A DNA stretch of 64,000 nucleotides from Adlercreutzia sp. ZJ304 (GCF_011039075.1 NZ_JAAKEG010000006.1:1-64000), one strand, 5' to 3'. Positions 44,840-55,146 are shown, numbered from the stretch's first letter. Notes: generated by a model not told the origin, from the sequence alone. Numbers and translations are program-made.

Positions 44840-46622
44840 CAGCCTCCGCCGCATTTGCCAGCGCATCATCGGAAAACTCGTCTATATCTTCGGCGAATTC
44901 CAATTCGCGATTTACCAAAACTTCACCTATTACGTCAGCTATAACCGCAGCAAGCATACGAAGTGTAACCGCTGAATTATCGGGAAGATGCAGATGCACC
45001 ACTCGCCTACCGCGATCTGCCAACGTAAGCGCATCGCCCACAGCTTGCGCCTTTGCCAAGCTGCCAAGTGAAGGCGCTTGCGAATCGGCGGGCAACTGAA
45101 TATCCTTCAGTTCGTCAGCTGAAAGTATCAAAAACACGCCACAATCTGGACCGCCCTTTTGAAGCTGCCCCGTAGAATGCAAATAACGCGGTCCCACCTC
45201 TAAGCACGACACTATGCCAAACGCCTCAGCTATATCATGGCGAATGCATTCTAGCGCCTCGCGCCTACCTTCACCGGTAAACGGCAAAAACGCATTCAGA
45301 GCAAAATAGTCGCCCGGCAATATGCCGTCTATCAGACCATAAAGCGTGCTGCGCAAATGCGTGCGGCTTTTCAAGTTGTGCGACTGGCGCACTTCGACAA
45401 GACCCATATCTAAACCAGATGTGAAAGTTTCTACATAATCGGGATCAGAAATTCCTTCGTCAAGAATTTTCACTACCGCAGCTTTCGTGGAAGCCACGTC
45501 GGGCTGATCGAACGGACAAACGCGCATTAAATAGCCGCACATTGCTATGGCGTATTCCCACATCACAAAATGCTCAGCAAGTTCGTTCACATTCTTGATG
45601 CGGTAATTTTGACGCGGAATGTTCGGGTCGATGTAGGCTAAACTCATTTCGAAATTGCGACTTTCATCCCACAGATCGGTTTCGGTCTTGTACATAATTA
45701 CCGACCTATCGCCCGGATCTTCCGTCAGAAGCAACGTGTCAATCTCGATATTAGGCAGAATGCCCTGTCCGCCCTTACCTAAGCTTTCCGCCACCAACTG
45801 TTCAATCCAAAGACCTAATACACGCCCGCGTTTAGGCGTAAGGAAGCTGAACTTGTTGCGCCCCTGACAGAAATTGTCAAACAAAAACGCCGCTAAATTA
45901 ACAGCCGGATTGTCTATGGCATCTTCACTACAACGACGCTCGGCTTCGCATGCATGCGCCAAAAAATCGTTCAAATCTATACCAACCAGCGCTGCGGGCA
46001 AAAGCCCAAACACCGAAAGAGCGCTGAAGCGACCGCCAACAGACGGCTCGCCCAAAAATACCGCACGCCAACCTTCTTCGCGCGCCAGCTTTTCCAATTC
46101 GGTGCCCGGATCGGTTATAGCCACAAGATGCTTTGGGAAATCAGGCCCTAGCGCCTCGCTAAAATGTTCGCGAATGGCGCGTAGCTGCGTGCGCGGCTCT
46201 ATCGTGCCGCCACTTTTGCTGCTTACTATGAAAAGCGTGTTCTTTGGATTGCACGATGCGAACATAGCACGCATACGCACAGGAGAATCGCTATCCAAGG
46301 TTTTAAACAACACTCGGTTATTGTCGGGCTTGTTGTATTTTGTAATGGTCATAGGTGCCTGAGTTGAACCACCCTGACCCAGCAACACAACCGACTCTAT
46401 TCCCTCGGCAATTACTTCGTCAGCAAATTTCATAAGTTGCACGACATCGCACTGAGGCTTACTGCCCAAGCGCGCCCAGCCCATGAAATCGCCCGCACAT
46501 TGCTGTGCGCTTTCAGAAAAGTCATACACGCTGCCATCTTGCTCAAAGATGCGGCTAGCTATATGTTCTTTCACCAGCGTTTTGGCTGACGGATACAGTT
46601 TTTCCATATCTCCGGATATCAT
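44826..46622 (-). CDS. pgi: Glucose-6-phosphate isomerase (long form)
   Basis: This 598-residue SIS-fold isomerase interconverts glucose-6-P and fructose-6-P. It has LLGQGGSTQAPM, the sugar-binding SSKSGGTIEPRTQL (SKSGxT type), GEPSVGGRFSALSVFGLLPAAL, and LGKGGQGILPNIE with a catalytic Glu. The C-terminal 100 residues (LILSADELKDIQLP onward) match the extended actinobacterial/cyanobacterial-type PGI, also known as the C-terminal half of transaldolase-PGI fusions. Here no transaldolase part is attached. The start at 46622 could instead be the ATG of MEKLYPSA shortly after. Confidence 0.9.
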   Translation of the reverse strand: MISGDMEKLYPSAKTLVKEHIASRIFEQDGSVYDFSESAQQCAGDFMGWARLGSKPQCDVVQLMKFADEVIAEGIESVVLLGQGGSTQAPMTITKYNKPDNNRVLFKTLDSDSPVRMRAMFASCNPKNTLFIVSSKSGGTIEPRTQLRAIREHFSEALGPDFPKHLVAITDPGTELEKLAREEGWRAVFLGEPSVGGRFSALSVFGLLPAALVGIDLNDFLAHACEAERRCSEDAIDNPAVNLAAFLFDNFCQGRNKFSFLTPKRGRVLGLWIEQLVAESLGKGGQGILPNIEIDTLLLTEDPGDRSVIMYKTETDLWDESRNFEMSLAYIDPNIPRQNYRIKNVNELAEHFVMWEYAIAMCGYLMRVCPFDQPDVASTKAAVVKILDEGISDPDYVETFTSGLDMGLVEVRQSHNLKSRTHLRSTLYGLIDGILPGDYFALNAFLPFTGEGRREALECIRHDIAEAFGIVSCLEVGPRYLHSTGQLQKGGPDCGVFLILSADELKDIQLPADSQAPSLGSLAKAQAVGDALTLADRGRRVVHLHLPDNSAVTLRMLAAVIADVIGEVLVNRELEFAEDIDEFSDDALANAAEADVLA

Positions 46623-46743
46623 TTGATTCGCTTTCCTTTCGAATGCATTTCAGCAGATTCTACCGTAAAATGCTAAAAAGAACTGCTAAGAGGGACACAA
46701 ACAAGCCAACACTTAATAAGTTATGTAATTTCGGGAGGAAAAT

Positions 46744-47472
46744 ATGATAGATCGCAAAGCTTTCCATACTCTTAGCTATGGATTATTCATCATTTCGTCA
46801 AAAAACGGGGCTGGGCGTAAAGTCGGCTGCGTGGCTAATACATTTCAGCAAATTGCAAGCGAGCCGGCACTGGTGTGCGTTTCACTAAACAAGCTGAATG
46901 CGACAACTGCTGCCATTCAAGAAACTGGCATGTTTACTGTCAGTGTGCTAAGCGAAACTTGCACGATGGATCTAATAGGCGCGTTCGGATTTCACAGCAG
47001 CCTAGATATTGACAAGTTTGAATCTGCAGAATACGAACTTGATTCCAAGGAATTGCCCTGCATAACGCAGATGACCGTTGCCAATTTTTCTATTGAAGTG
47101 CAGCAAACTATTGATGCTGGGTCGCATCTGCTATTCGTTGGAAAGGTGAGAGAGGCGCGCAAAATATCTGACGATTCGCCCATAACTTACAGTTACTATC
47201 GCAATGTTTTGCGTGGGAAAACTCCGCCAAAAGCCGCTAATTATCAGCCCATCGAAAAGAAGACTGAACCGCAATCGCAGACGCAGGTGCAGGTGCAGGC
47301 GCAAGAGCCGCAAGAATCACAAGAGCCACAAGAACCGGCAAAAAGCACACGCCATGCTTGGAGATGCACATTATGCGGACATATTGAATATGTAGATGAA
47401 TTGCCCGACGATTTCGTATGTCCAATATGCGGCGTTGATAAAAGCTTCTTTGAACGCATAGAAATTGAGTAA
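46744..47472 (+). CDS. High-molecular-weight rubredoxin (flavin reductase-rubredoxin fusion)
   Basis: This 242-residue fusion has an N-terminal flavin reductase-like FMN domain ([38 protein letters not shown]), a Gln/Glu/Pro-rich linker at about residues 175-200, and a C-terminal rubredoxin ([32 protein letters not shown]) with both CxxC iron sites. Such proteins, as in Moorella Hrb, pass electrons to diiron flavoproteins that detoxify O2 or NO. GGGAGG precedes the ATG. It is monocistronic. Confidence 0.92.
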   Translation: MIDRKAFHTLSYGLFIISSKNGAGRKVGCVANTFQQIASEPALVCVSLNKLNATTAAIQETGMFTVSVLSETCTMDLIGAFGFHSSLDIDKFESAEYELDSKELPCITQMTVANFSIEVQQTIDAGSHLLFVGKVREARKISDDSPITYSYYRNVLRGKTPPKAANYQPIEKKTEPQSQTQVQVQAQEPQESQEPQEPAKSTRHAWRCTLCGHIEYVDELPDDFVCPICGVDKSFFERIEIE

Positions 47473-47644
47473 ATATCAGCTGTTTTAATACAGTGCAGGA
47501 ATCATGATAATTACCCCATAGTGCACCTACGCTGGGATTAGCAACCAATATTTGCTATAAAATTCCAACTAGAATTTATAGCGCAACCTATAACTTTTCG
47601 TCTAACCTTGCTTTTCGATGGCACAAACGGAAGGAATTTAGAGA

Positions 47645-48559
47645 ATGAACGTAGACGTAGCGAACAGGCTAGCACGCAGACGTCGCGCAGCTGGACTTTC
47701 ACAAGAAGCACTTGCAGAAAAGCTAGGTGTTACAAGACAAGCAGTTTCAAAATGGGAAAGATCGGAATCGTCTCCCGATACAGATAATCTAATAGCATTG
47801 GCAAATTTATATGGCGTATCGCTAGACGACTTACTATATGCAGAAATCCAAGATGCCGCCGTTGAAAACGACGATAGCATTGACGTAGATGCACATAATG
47901 AAAGCACAGAAAATGCGACTGGTAGCGCCGATACCGAAGCAGGCGAACCAAACGCACAAAGCGAAAACGAAAGCAAAAGCAATTCCGAAAATTCCGAAGA
48001 CAAAAAGGACAATTTCCATATAGGTCCTGATGGAATATTTGTTCGAGACGGAAGAGATCACGTAAGCATAAGCCATGAAGGAATACATGTAATAGACAGC
48101 AAAAAGGGAGACACGGTACATGTTGGCTGGGACGGCATTCACGTCAACGACCAGCACTACGACAACTTAAAAGATTTTCACAAAGAATTTCCGCAGTACA
48201 CCAACTGCAAAGGTGACAAAAAATCGCCCGTCGCTAAGGCGTGGATGCGCTTTCCTTTTCCTGTATTAGCAATTCTGGCTTATATACTTATCGGGCTTGC
48301 AACAAATATGTGGCTGCAGGGATTGTTTATCGTGTTCACAATACCGATCTACTACATAATAGGCACTTTTATAGGAACGCGCAGCATAAGTTCCCTAGTA
48401 AGCGGCTTATATTCAACAGGTGCCATAGCTTGGTTTTGCTACATGGCATTTGTGCTTAACCAGCCACACCCAGCGTGGGTTGTGTTGCTAACTATTCCTT
48501 TAGTGTGTGCGCTGGCTGCATGGGCAGGGCACGTTATTGGCAAAAGGAAGCCGTCATAG
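47645..48559 (+). CDS. XRE-family regulator with C-terminal membrane domain
   Basis: This 304-residue protein has an N-terminal HTH (RRRAAGLSQEALAEKLGVTRQAVSKWERS), an acidic linker of about 50 residues, a soluble part with repeated I-G-x-DGI-x-V motifs (about residues 120-180), and a C-terminal part with three to four membrane helices. It is a membrane-bound transcription factor of a common Gram-positive type. The signal it senses is not known. Confidence 0.85.
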   Translation: MNVDVANRLARRRRAAGLSQEALAEKLGVTRQAVSKWERSESSPDTDNLIALANLYGVSLDDLLYAEIQDAAVENDDSIDVDAHNESTENATGSADTEAGEPNAQSENESKSNSENSEDKKDNFHIGPDGIFVRDGRDHVSISHEGIHVIDSKKGDTVHVGWDGIHVNDQHYDNLKDFHKEFPQYTNCKGDKKSPVAKAWMRFPFPVLAILAYILIGLATNMWLQGLFIVFTIPIYYIIGTFIGTRSISSLVSGLYSTGAIAWFCYMAFVLNQPHPAWVVLLTIPLVCALAAWAGHVIGKRKPS

Positions 48560-48573
48560 GGAGGCTTCCTTTT
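48542..48573 (+). terminator. Terminator overlapping the XRE gene stop
   Basis: AAAAGGAAGCC pairs with GGCTTCCTTTT (48542-48552 with 48563-48573). The stop codon lies in the loop, and the right arm provides the T run. Confidence 0.85.
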
Positions 48574-48622
48574 AGTTAGCTATCGGGCACGACCCCAAAC
48601 GAGCTTTGTTATAATTCGCGAC

Positions 48623-48985
48623 ATGAATAATGCCCCACATAATAGCGATACGCCCCAAACGGCAAAGCGTCGCAAACGCGAAATGCGTACTATATCTCAA
48701 ATGATTGCTATTTATTGCGCGAAGAATCACAGCGCTGCTATGCGCAGCAAAACCGCATACTGCGGCGAAGCAATATGTGCGGAATGCGCCGAGCTAGATG
48801 CCTATGCCGTAGCGCGCACGCAAAATTGCCGCAAGATGGATGTAAAAACTTCCTGTGAAAACTGCGAGAACCGATGCTATCAAGCGTCCGAACGAGAACG
48901 TATCTGCACCGTTATGCGCTTCTCCGGTCCGCGCATGATTTCCAAACACCCCATAGCCGCCATTCGACACTTGCTAGGAAAATAG
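48623..48985 (+). CDS. Nitrous oxide-stimulated promoter family (YgbA-like) protein
   Basis: This 120-residue Cys-rich protein has the YgbA_NO pattern: KRRKREMRTISQMIAIYCAKNH, then CGEAICAECAELDAYA, CENCENRCYQASERERICTVMRFSGPRMI, and a C-terminal HPIAAIRHLL. About ten Cys suggest a metal or FeS centre. In enterics ygbA is induced by nitric oxide. Placement after the rubredoxin fusion fits nitrosative or oxidative stress response. Confidence 0.88.
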   Translation: MNNAPHNSDTPQTAKRRKREMRTISQMIAIYCAKNHSAAMRSKTAYCGEAICAECAELDAYAVARTQNCRKMDVKTSCENCENRCYQASERERICTVMRFSGPRMISKHPIAAIRHLLGK

Positions 48986-49252
48986 CTTAGTTATCGAATG
49001 GGATGCAACACCTTGCAAACGATACAATAAGTATCACGTCAAAATGTCTGACATAAAGAAGACCCGCCAGTGTGCATACTTAAACAGGTCAGAAGAATTA
49101 CCTTCTGACCTGTTACGTAATCCAATCACAGGGGATAAATCAATAGACATACGGTAAAATCAGTATCCCGCAACCTCAAACATTAGCAACCTCAAATATT
49201 AAAATGACGCAGCGTTGCTCTACTCACAAAATTGCACAATACAGAAACTATG
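48986..49252. other. Convergent gap with a 13-bp terminator stem
   Basis: The gap between the YgbA-like gene and the first ferredoxin gene holds a perfect 13-bp stem, AACAGGTCAGAAG (49083-49095) with CTTCTGACCTGTT (49102-49114) around a 6-nt loop. It probably ends transcription from both sides. Nothing else is seen. Confidence 0.7.
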
Positions 49253-49591
49253 CTACTTATTATTGAATAGCACCATACATTTCCCTTTAAGCTCAGCCGA
49301 TTTTTTGAGAATCTCCTCTTTGGTTCCGAAATCCATAACCTCTGCCATACAATGATGAACGCACGCCGGCTTCTCTCCAGCATCAATTCGATCTTTGCAC
49401 ATATCACATAGATTAGTAGTAATGGGAACATAATCCCATTCCCAGTCGTTCTTTCCGTACTGCCAAGGACCTTGCTCCGTGAGCTTGATACCATATTTGC
49501 CAATAGGGAAATCATGCTCATTTCGACAAGCAACTTCACATGCATGACAACCAGTACACCACTCAAAATGAATTAATAGCCCATATTCCAT
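49253..49591 (-). CDS. Two-[4Fe-4S] ferredoxin-like subunit of Mo enzyme 1
   Basis: This 112-residue DmsB/HycB-type small subunit has CTGCHACEVAC and then CDMCKDRIDAGEKPACVHHC. Eight Cys are enough for two [4Fe-4S] clusters, half the number in DmsB-size proteins. It follows the molybdopterin enzyme gene by 12 bases and is the last gene of the island. It likely wires the catalytic subunit to FixABCX-derived electrons. It is the same length as its paralogue at 59777. Confidence 0.9.
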   Translation of the reverse strand: MEYGLLIHFEWCTGCHACEVACRNEHDFPIGKYGIKLTEQGPWQYGKNDWEWDYVPITTNLCDMCKDRIDAGEKPACVHHCMAEVMDFGTKEEILKKSAELKGKCMVLFNNK

Positions 49592-49603
49592 TTATGGCTC
49601 CTC

Positions 49604-51856
49604 TTATTCCGTTTCCGCAAGATAAATTCGACAAGGAACACCACTCTTGTACGGAGCACCAAAACCGAGCTTGCCTATAACTTTGTGCGGAATGAGATTA
49701 TTGATATTTGACTTCCAGTTTCCGTAAAGATTCGGCTCTTCACCATCTTCCTCTGGATACCACCAGCCATGCGAAGCACTAACAACATATGGCAAAACAA
49801 TCGGTGAAACTTCAACGCGCTCTTTTGCACGTCCCCAATCGTTTTCAATCCAAATCCAATCCCCGTCTTTCAAGTGATATTTAGCAGCAGTATCAGGATG
49901 AATTGTTGCAATAGGATCTTCATCGATGGATCGAAGAGATGGAATCTGACGATGCTCGGAGTGGAAAGACGTGATTTTGCGTTTTCCTGTTGTCAAAGTC
50001 AGAGGATATTTTTTCGCTAGATCGGGGCGCGAAATCGGAGAGAATGCCGGTTCCATATAGTACGGTAGTGGATCTTCTCCAAAATGCTCGAAGATCGTCG
50101 AGTACAACTCAACTAGACCTGTTGGAGTATTAAATCCAGGTTGACCATCTGGACGCAAAAGACCTTTCTCGTGCTTACGATAAACCAAACCGGGCAAGTA
50201 ATATGTCTGTTCTTTCAGCTGTTCGTAAGAGATATCCTCATCTCTAGCAAGTCCATTAGCCCAAAAATCCGTTGGCTTCTCTATCCCTTCCCATCCTTCA
50301 GGGTTAAGCATATGCCCCATGTGCAACATAATCTCAACATCAGATTTGCATTCATCAACGCTAATCGCCTTGTTAATAGCAAAAATACTACCGGGGTTCA
50401 TCTCGTAGTGTGGTGCTACCATACCATCCTGCTCAAGAAACGTCGCAAGAGGAAGAAATAGATCTGCTAAAGCCATAGTTGTCGGAGTCATAAAAAGATC
50501 TGTAGCTACAGCAAACTCCATTTTCTGCTGTAAAGCATCATGCCATCGATGCGGCTGAGCAGAATTAGTCGGTGCAATTAGGTTGGTACTGTAATACCAT
50601 GCCATACGAATAGGGTACGGTTTATCCGTTTCAAGACACTCAAGCATAATGTCAGGATGAGCGTTTTCCAATAACGCCGGCAGAGCTGGATATTCATCAA
50701 CACCGACCGCTTTAGCCATCAACTCAGCTGGCAAACGTCCACCAACTTCATTGTTACGATCGTTGAATACGCCTACATAAGTACCGCCCGGAACATCAAA
50801 GTCTCCAGTAAGAGCAACAATCGCCATCATTGCATGAGCAGCTTGTTGCCCGTTTGGATTCTGATCCATGGCAAGACCCCATGTGAAACTATTTGGGTGC
50901 TCAGTTGCAAGAATACGCGCCACAGCACGAATATCTTCCGCATCGCATCCGGTAATCTCAGCAGCCCATTCAACAGAATGCTCATTTACACGTTCTACTA
51001 GTTCGTCAAAACCATAGCACCATTTTTCAACAAAATCATGGTCATAAAGATCTTCATTGATGATAACGTGCAGCAGTCCAAGACCTAGAGCAGCATCGGT
51101 ACCGGGACGGAGCTGTAGATTATACTCAGCCTTCGTTCCCAGCCAACGTATACAGGGATCTATAGTTATCAGTTTAGTGCCACGTTTAGCCATCTCAACA
51201 ATTGAATATCCCCAAAATCCATCGGCCAGAGACTCAAGAGGAGCCTTACCCCATATAGTGATGTATTTCGGCAAGACAAAATCCGGGTCATCGTAGCGAA
51301 GAGGAGTACCTCCTGCATAGTCTATCTCGGGAATGCCCGCTCCAAATACAAATCCGGTAATGGTAACTCTTGGACCATAACATGACCACCCACTCTGAGT
51401 GTACGCAATGTTTGGCGTGCCTAGAGTTCCAGTCGAAAACGGATGAATTGTCTTTGTGGGCTGGCGACCTGTTCCTTCAAATACAACAATACCTTCGGGA
51501 CCGTATTTTTCTTTGATTCTTTCTGTTTCGGTTTTGATCAGGCTCCACGCCTCATCCCATGTGATGCGCTCCCATTTATCAAGACCGCGATCTTCACGTG
51601 CCCTTTTCATCGGATACGTGATGCGATCAGGATGATAGACATACTCTTTCAACGCAAGACATCTCGGGCACAAACGACCTTTTGTTATAGGGTGATTAGG
51701 ATCACCTTCGATTTTTAAAAGTTTTCCATCTTTAACGAATGCCTTTATGCCGCATCCAACCGGATGACATCCGGGAGGCGACCATGCATTGGTTCTTATG
51801 ACGGTAGTGCCATCGTCAAGAACCTCTTTCCATGGTTTATTTTCAGTCATCGACAT
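49604..51856 (-). CDS. Molybdopterin oxidoreductase, acetylene hydratase/catechol dehydroxylase-like (enzyme 1)
   Basis: This 750-residue bis-MGD enzyme of the DMSO reductase superfamily has no Tat signal and should be cytoplasmic. The N-terminal Fe-S region has Cys30, Cys35 and the pair in GRLCPRC (residues 58-61). TQSGWSCYGPR offers Cys as a likely metal ligand, at the place of Cys141 in acetylene hydratase. The segments RPGTDAALGLGLLHVIINEDLYDHDFVEKW and GLVELYSTIFEHFGEDPLPYY are close in pattern to acetylene hydratase and the catechol dehydroxylases of gut Eggerthellaceae. The substrate is not known. The ATG at 51856 follows GAAAGG. Confidence 0.9.
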   Translation of the reverse strand: MSMTENKPWKEVLDDGTTVIRTNAWSPPGCHPVGCGIKAFVKDGKLLKIEGDPNHPITKGRLCPRCLALKEYVYHPDRITYPMKRAREDRGLDKWERITWDEAWSLIKTETERIKEKYGPEGIVVFEGTGRQPTKTIHPFSTGTLGTPNIAYTQSGWSCYGPRVTITGFVFGAGIPEIDYAGGTPLRYDDPDFVLPKYITIWGKAPLESLADGFWGYSIVEMAKRGTKLITIDPCIRWLGTKAEYNLQLRPGTDAALGLGLLHVIINEDLYDHDFVEKWCYGFDELVERVNEHSVEWAAEITGCDAEDIRAVARILATEHPNSFTWGLAMDQNPNGQQAAHAMMAIVALTGDFDVPGGTYVGVFNDRNNEVGGRLPAELMAKAVGVDEYPALPALLENAHPDIMLECLETDKPYPIRMAWYYSTNLIAPTNSAQPHRWHDALQQKMEFAVATDLFMTPTTMALADLFLPLATFLEQDGMVAPHYEMNPGSIFAINKAISVDECKSDVEIMLHMGHMLNPEGWEGIEKPTDFWANGLARDEDISYEQLKEQTYYLPGLVYRKHEKGLLRPDGQPGFNTPTGLVELYSTIFEHFGEDPLPYYMEPAFSPISRPDLAKKYPLTLTTGKRKITSFHSEHRQIPSLRSIDEDPIATIHPDTAAKYHLKDGDWIWIENDWGRAKERVEVSPIVLPYVVSASHGWWYPEEDGEEPNLYGNWKSNINNLIPHKVIGKLGFGAPYKSGVPCRIYLAETE

Positions 51857-51962
51857 ACACCTTTCTTTCAAGCTAGAGCCGTATTTGCGAAAACGCAAAT
51901 ACGGATCAATAAGCATCAAAAAGTTATTAATATTGCAAACACCACGCTGTTCTCAACGTAGG

Positions 51963-53258
51963 TTAATCAGCATCCGCAGCTGAAGCCTTCTGCTCTTTCT
52001 GCTTCTTGTCTAGAACCATATAAGCGATACTTAAAACAATTGCCGAAACACCAAGTATTGCCAAAAACGGTGTTGCATTCATCCAAACAAAGGTCCCCGG
52101 CGTTGATTCAATCATCGCGCCTGTAACAGCTGGGCCAATCGCTGCGCCGATATTCTCAGCAAAAGTAAAGAGAGCCATCAGCACACCAACAACAGCAGGC
52201 CGATTCGCACAAGCCGGTGTCATCGTGAAAGTACAAGCAGGAATCATTTGGAAGATAAGACCAGCGACAATCATATAAAGCAATGCTGTCGCAGCAGTGA
52301 ACATGTATTCTGTCGTAAAAGCAATAGCAGATAACACACAGCTAATCACAAGGATGATACCCCAATGCTTCTTGCCTTTGTTTAGTACCACACCCATAAT
52401 GAATCCGCCAGCAATCATGGCAATATTCATGATACTGCTCAGGCTGTTTGCCGTACCAATTTCAATACCAAGTTGCAGATTCATAAACGTCGGTGCATAA
52501 GTAAGAATACTGCCAGAGCAGATAGCAAACACCGTCATACAAAGAATAACTGTCCATGCTTTAACATTCTTCAAAGCTTCAAAGAAATCCTTTGCAGAAC
52601 CAAGTGCGGCATTTTCAGAATCCTTCATTTCGTGGATTTCGTCATCGTCCACATTGAAAGGAACTTTTGGCATACGAACATAAACTAAAAAGGCTATAGA
52701 TACCACAGCAAGAATAATTGCTGAGAACCACCATACAGTACGCCATCCGCCGCCAAAAGTTGTCATAAGCGGAACAGCTGCGTTTAAGATGATGAGCATG
52801 CCAACACCAACAAACGTCGAGAAAATAGACATTGGAAAACCAAGTTTTTCTTTTGGAAACCATGGAGCAATAATTGCTGGCATGCAAATTGAAACAAGCG
52901 AAGTTCCAAGTCCCTCAAAAATACGTGTAGCCAGAAGAACTTCAAACGACGGCGCAAAAACTCCGACAATTGTCGAAACAAGCGTCACAACAATAGCAAC
53001 TACAGTAATTTTAATAGGTCCAAACTTCAGCATAATCATGCCTGTTGGAATAGCTAGAATAATGCCGGCAAATGTAGTAACCGACATAAGCCAACCGCCA
53101 GCAGCCGTACCTATGTTAAATTGAGTCATAAGGTCAACCATTGTCGGAGCAACTTTAAAACGTACAGCAATAAATACAACAGCCATAGCAAAACAGATAA
53201 GCGCAACAGCCCAAGATTTTGCCGCAGAATAACGCGGCCTTTGAACATCTGTAGACAT
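51963..53258 (-). CDS. MFS transporter of the redox island
   Basis: This 431-residue protein has twelve predicted helices, starting AVALICFAMAVVFIAVRFKVAPTM. The mid-N signature is ATRIFEGLGTSLVSICMPAIIAPWFP, resembling nitrate/cyanate or organic anion MFS carriers. The C-terminal tail is Lys/Glu-rich. GGGGAGGA precedes the ATG at 53258. It sits between FixX and enzyme 1 in the same direction and probably imports the substrate or exports the product. Confidence 0.85.
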   Translation of the reverse strand: MSTDVQRPRYSAAKSWAVALICFAMAVVFIAVRFKVAPTMVDLMTQFNIGTAAGGWLMSVTTFAGIILAIPTGMIMLKFGPIKITVVAIVVTLVSTIVGVFAPSFEVLLATRIFEGLGTSLVSICMPAIIAPWFPKEKLGFPMSIFSTFVGVGMLIILNAAVPLMTTFGGGWRTVWWFSAIILAVVSIAFLVYVRMPKVPFNVDDDEIHEMKDSENAALGSAKDFFEALKNVKAWTVILCMTVFAICSGSILTYAPTFMNLQLGIEIGTANSLSSIMNIAMIAGGFIMGVVLNKGKKHWGIILVISCVLSAIAFTTEYMFTAATALLYMIVAGLIFQMIPACTFTMTPACANRPAVVGVLMALFTFAENIGAAIGPAVTGAMIESTPGTFVWMNATPFLAILGVSAIVLSIAYMVLDKKQKEQKASAADAD

Positions 53259-53560
53259 TTTTCCTCCCCGAAAATCGGCGGAGCACAATGGATGTTGCCG
53301 AGTTTGGAGCTGCCTCTCACCTCAACTCCAGCCCGCCTCGCGCGGCAGCAACAACGGCACCCCCGCATTACATGAATCCCCTGTTAGGGATGATTAAACA
53401 ATAGCATCGTATTTGCTATCGCAACATAAGCTACTGTTATTTGATTATTAGCATTTCCAATATGAAACAAAACAAGTTATATTGCTGTAACCTATTTGAA
53501 CAGCTTATCCTAAGCTGCTCTTAAATTAGGTGTCTATAAATATCGCATCCATTTTCTCGA
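53259..53560 (-). other. AT-rich gap upstream of the MFS gene
   Basis: This 302-base gap holds a short stem CAGCTTA-TCC-TAAGCTG (53501-53517) near the end of fixX and a long AT-rich stretch. It likely contains a promoter for the MFS-enzyme 1 unit. No gene or conserved site is evident. Confidence 0.45.
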
Positions 53561-53857
53561 TTAGCCATATCGGTACTCTACGCCCATCCCTGATCGAGGA
53601 TATTCCCACTTCTCTAAAATGGTATCCCCGCACACAACACGACAAGTTCCGCATTCAAGACAGCCAGAATAGTCAAAAGACTTCAAACCGTTATCTCTAC
53701 GCTTATACAATGCGGCTGGACAAACACGAACGAGCTTATCAAACTCTTCGTCATCAGGGTCACTTGTAAGCACAATATGAGGATGATTGTTATCGACATC
53801 ATATTTGTTTAAGCTCAAATATTTATCAATGTTTACATTTGAACTTATAACACTCAT
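53561..53857 (-). CDS. fixX: FixX-like ferredoxin
   Basis: This 98-residue ferredoxin has VRVCPAALYKRRDNGLKSFDYSGCLECGTCRVVCG, the standard FixX cluster arrangement, and partners the ETF-quinone oxidoreductase FixC. The ATG overlaps the fixC stop by four bases (53854-53857), so the two are co-translated. Confidence 0.93.
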   Translation of the reverse strand: MSVISSNVNIDKYLSLNKYDVDNNHPHIVLTSDPDDEEFDKLVRVCPAALYKRRDNGLKSFDYSGCLECGTCRVVCGDTILEKWEYPRSGMGVEYRYG

Positions 53858-55146
53858 AAAGCCTTCAGAGCTCCTCTTGCATCTTTGAGAAGGTTAAATA
53901 CACCAATTTCTTTCATTTCTGTCTTTACAATATCTCTAACATGACAAATTGGTTGTCCATCGATCACAAACATACCGTTCATAATATTGCCAATCATTGT
54001 GGGATATGCTGCAAACATGCGATTGAAACCTCCCATAAAAGTTGGGGCATTGCTGAATTTTTCAAAATCTTTCAAAACAAAAGAATCCTTTAACATATCC
54101 ACGTAGCATTGCAATCCCGTTACTGAAGTGTCGCCTTTATCAATAGCTCTTACTGCCGCTTGACCAGCCATTTGACCTGCCGCAATAGCATAGTCCATAC
54201 CGCGCACTACATACCCAAGATTAACGCACATCATTGCCGAATCTCCAGCCAACATAACGCCGTCACCAACAAGTGGAGGCATGCTATTCAGACCCCCTTC
54301 TGGCACCATATGACCAGAATGCTCAACCATTTCGCCACCTTTTATTAACGCAGCAATATCTGGATGCGCTTTAAAGTCTTCCATCATTTGAGAAATAGGA
54401 TAAATACCACTGGCAACAGCTTCAATCCCTGCAACTATACCTAAAGAAATAGAATTTCTATTGGTATACATAAAGCCGCCACCAAACAGACCCTTTGTAG
54501 CATCACCGGCAAACAGCCACGAAGTTCCCTCCGTATCTGAAGCTGCCAAAACTCGATTTGTAATTACATCTGCAGGTAGTGCGAACACTTGCTTGATACC
54601 GACAGCAACTTGAGAAGTAGAGAGTTGACTAAAATCCACAGCTTGATGCGCCAATACCGAATTTACACCATCGCAAAGTATCGTTACCTCAGCAGTAATC
54701 TCATCATCCTCAGCACGAATTCCACATACTTTCCCAGATTCATCTTTAACAAGTTGTTGAACACCAATTCCATAAATATACTCGGCACCAGCTTCTTCAG
54801 CTTTCGAAGCCAACCACTGATCAAAAGGACCCCGCAAAACAGAGTATGAGTCCTGACCTTCAACTCCCATCTGATTAGAAGTGAAATCAAAAGTGAAATT
54901 AGAATCGGGTGCCATAAGCGAGATGCGCTCTCTTGTTATGCGACGTTCAACAGGTGCCTCCTTTTCAAAATTTGGAAACACCTTTTTGATTGAATGCGCA
55001 TAGATGCGACCACCTGTCATATTCTTAGCCCCAGCGAAATTACCCCGTTCAACCACAAGAACAGTCTTTCCTGCTTTTGCCAACTCATATGCCGCAATCG
55101 GACCCGCACAACCAGAGCCAACGATAATGGCATCAAAATCAGCCAT
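53854..55146 (-). CDS. fixC: FixC-like ETF-quinone oxidoreductase
   Basis: This 430-residue FAD protein starts with a Rossmann motif (AIIVGSGCAGPIAAYELAKAGKTVLVVERG). It has GEKNMTG-type KNMTGGRIYAHS, and GVMLAGDSAMMCVNLGYVVRGMDYAIAAGQMAG. Together with FixABX it forms the bifurcating complex that sends NADH electrons to menaquinone and to ferredoxin. It lies after the FAD_binding_2 gene, so the fix cluster is interrupted. Confidence 0.93.
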   Translation of the reverse strand: MADFDAIIVGSGCAGPIAAYELAKAGKTVLVVERGNFAGAKNMTGGRIYAHSIKKVFPNFEKEAPVERRITRERISLMAPDSNFTFDFTSNQMGVEGQDSYSVLRGPFDQWLASKAEEAGAEYIYGIGVQQLVKDESGKVCGIRAEDDEITAEVTILCDGVNSVLAHQAVDFSQLSTSQVAVGIKQVFALPADVITNRVLAASDTEGTSWLFAGDATKGLFGGGFMYTNRNSISLGIVAGIEAVASGIYPISQMMEDFKAHPDIAALIKGGEMVEHSGHMVPEGGLNSMPPLVGDGVMLAGDSAMMCVNLGYVVRGMDYAIAAGQMAGQAAVRAIDKGDTSVTGLQCYVDMLKDSFVLKDFEKFSNAPTFMGGFNRMFAAYPTMIGNIMNGMFVIDGQPICHVRDIVKTEMKEIGVFNLLKDARGALKAL

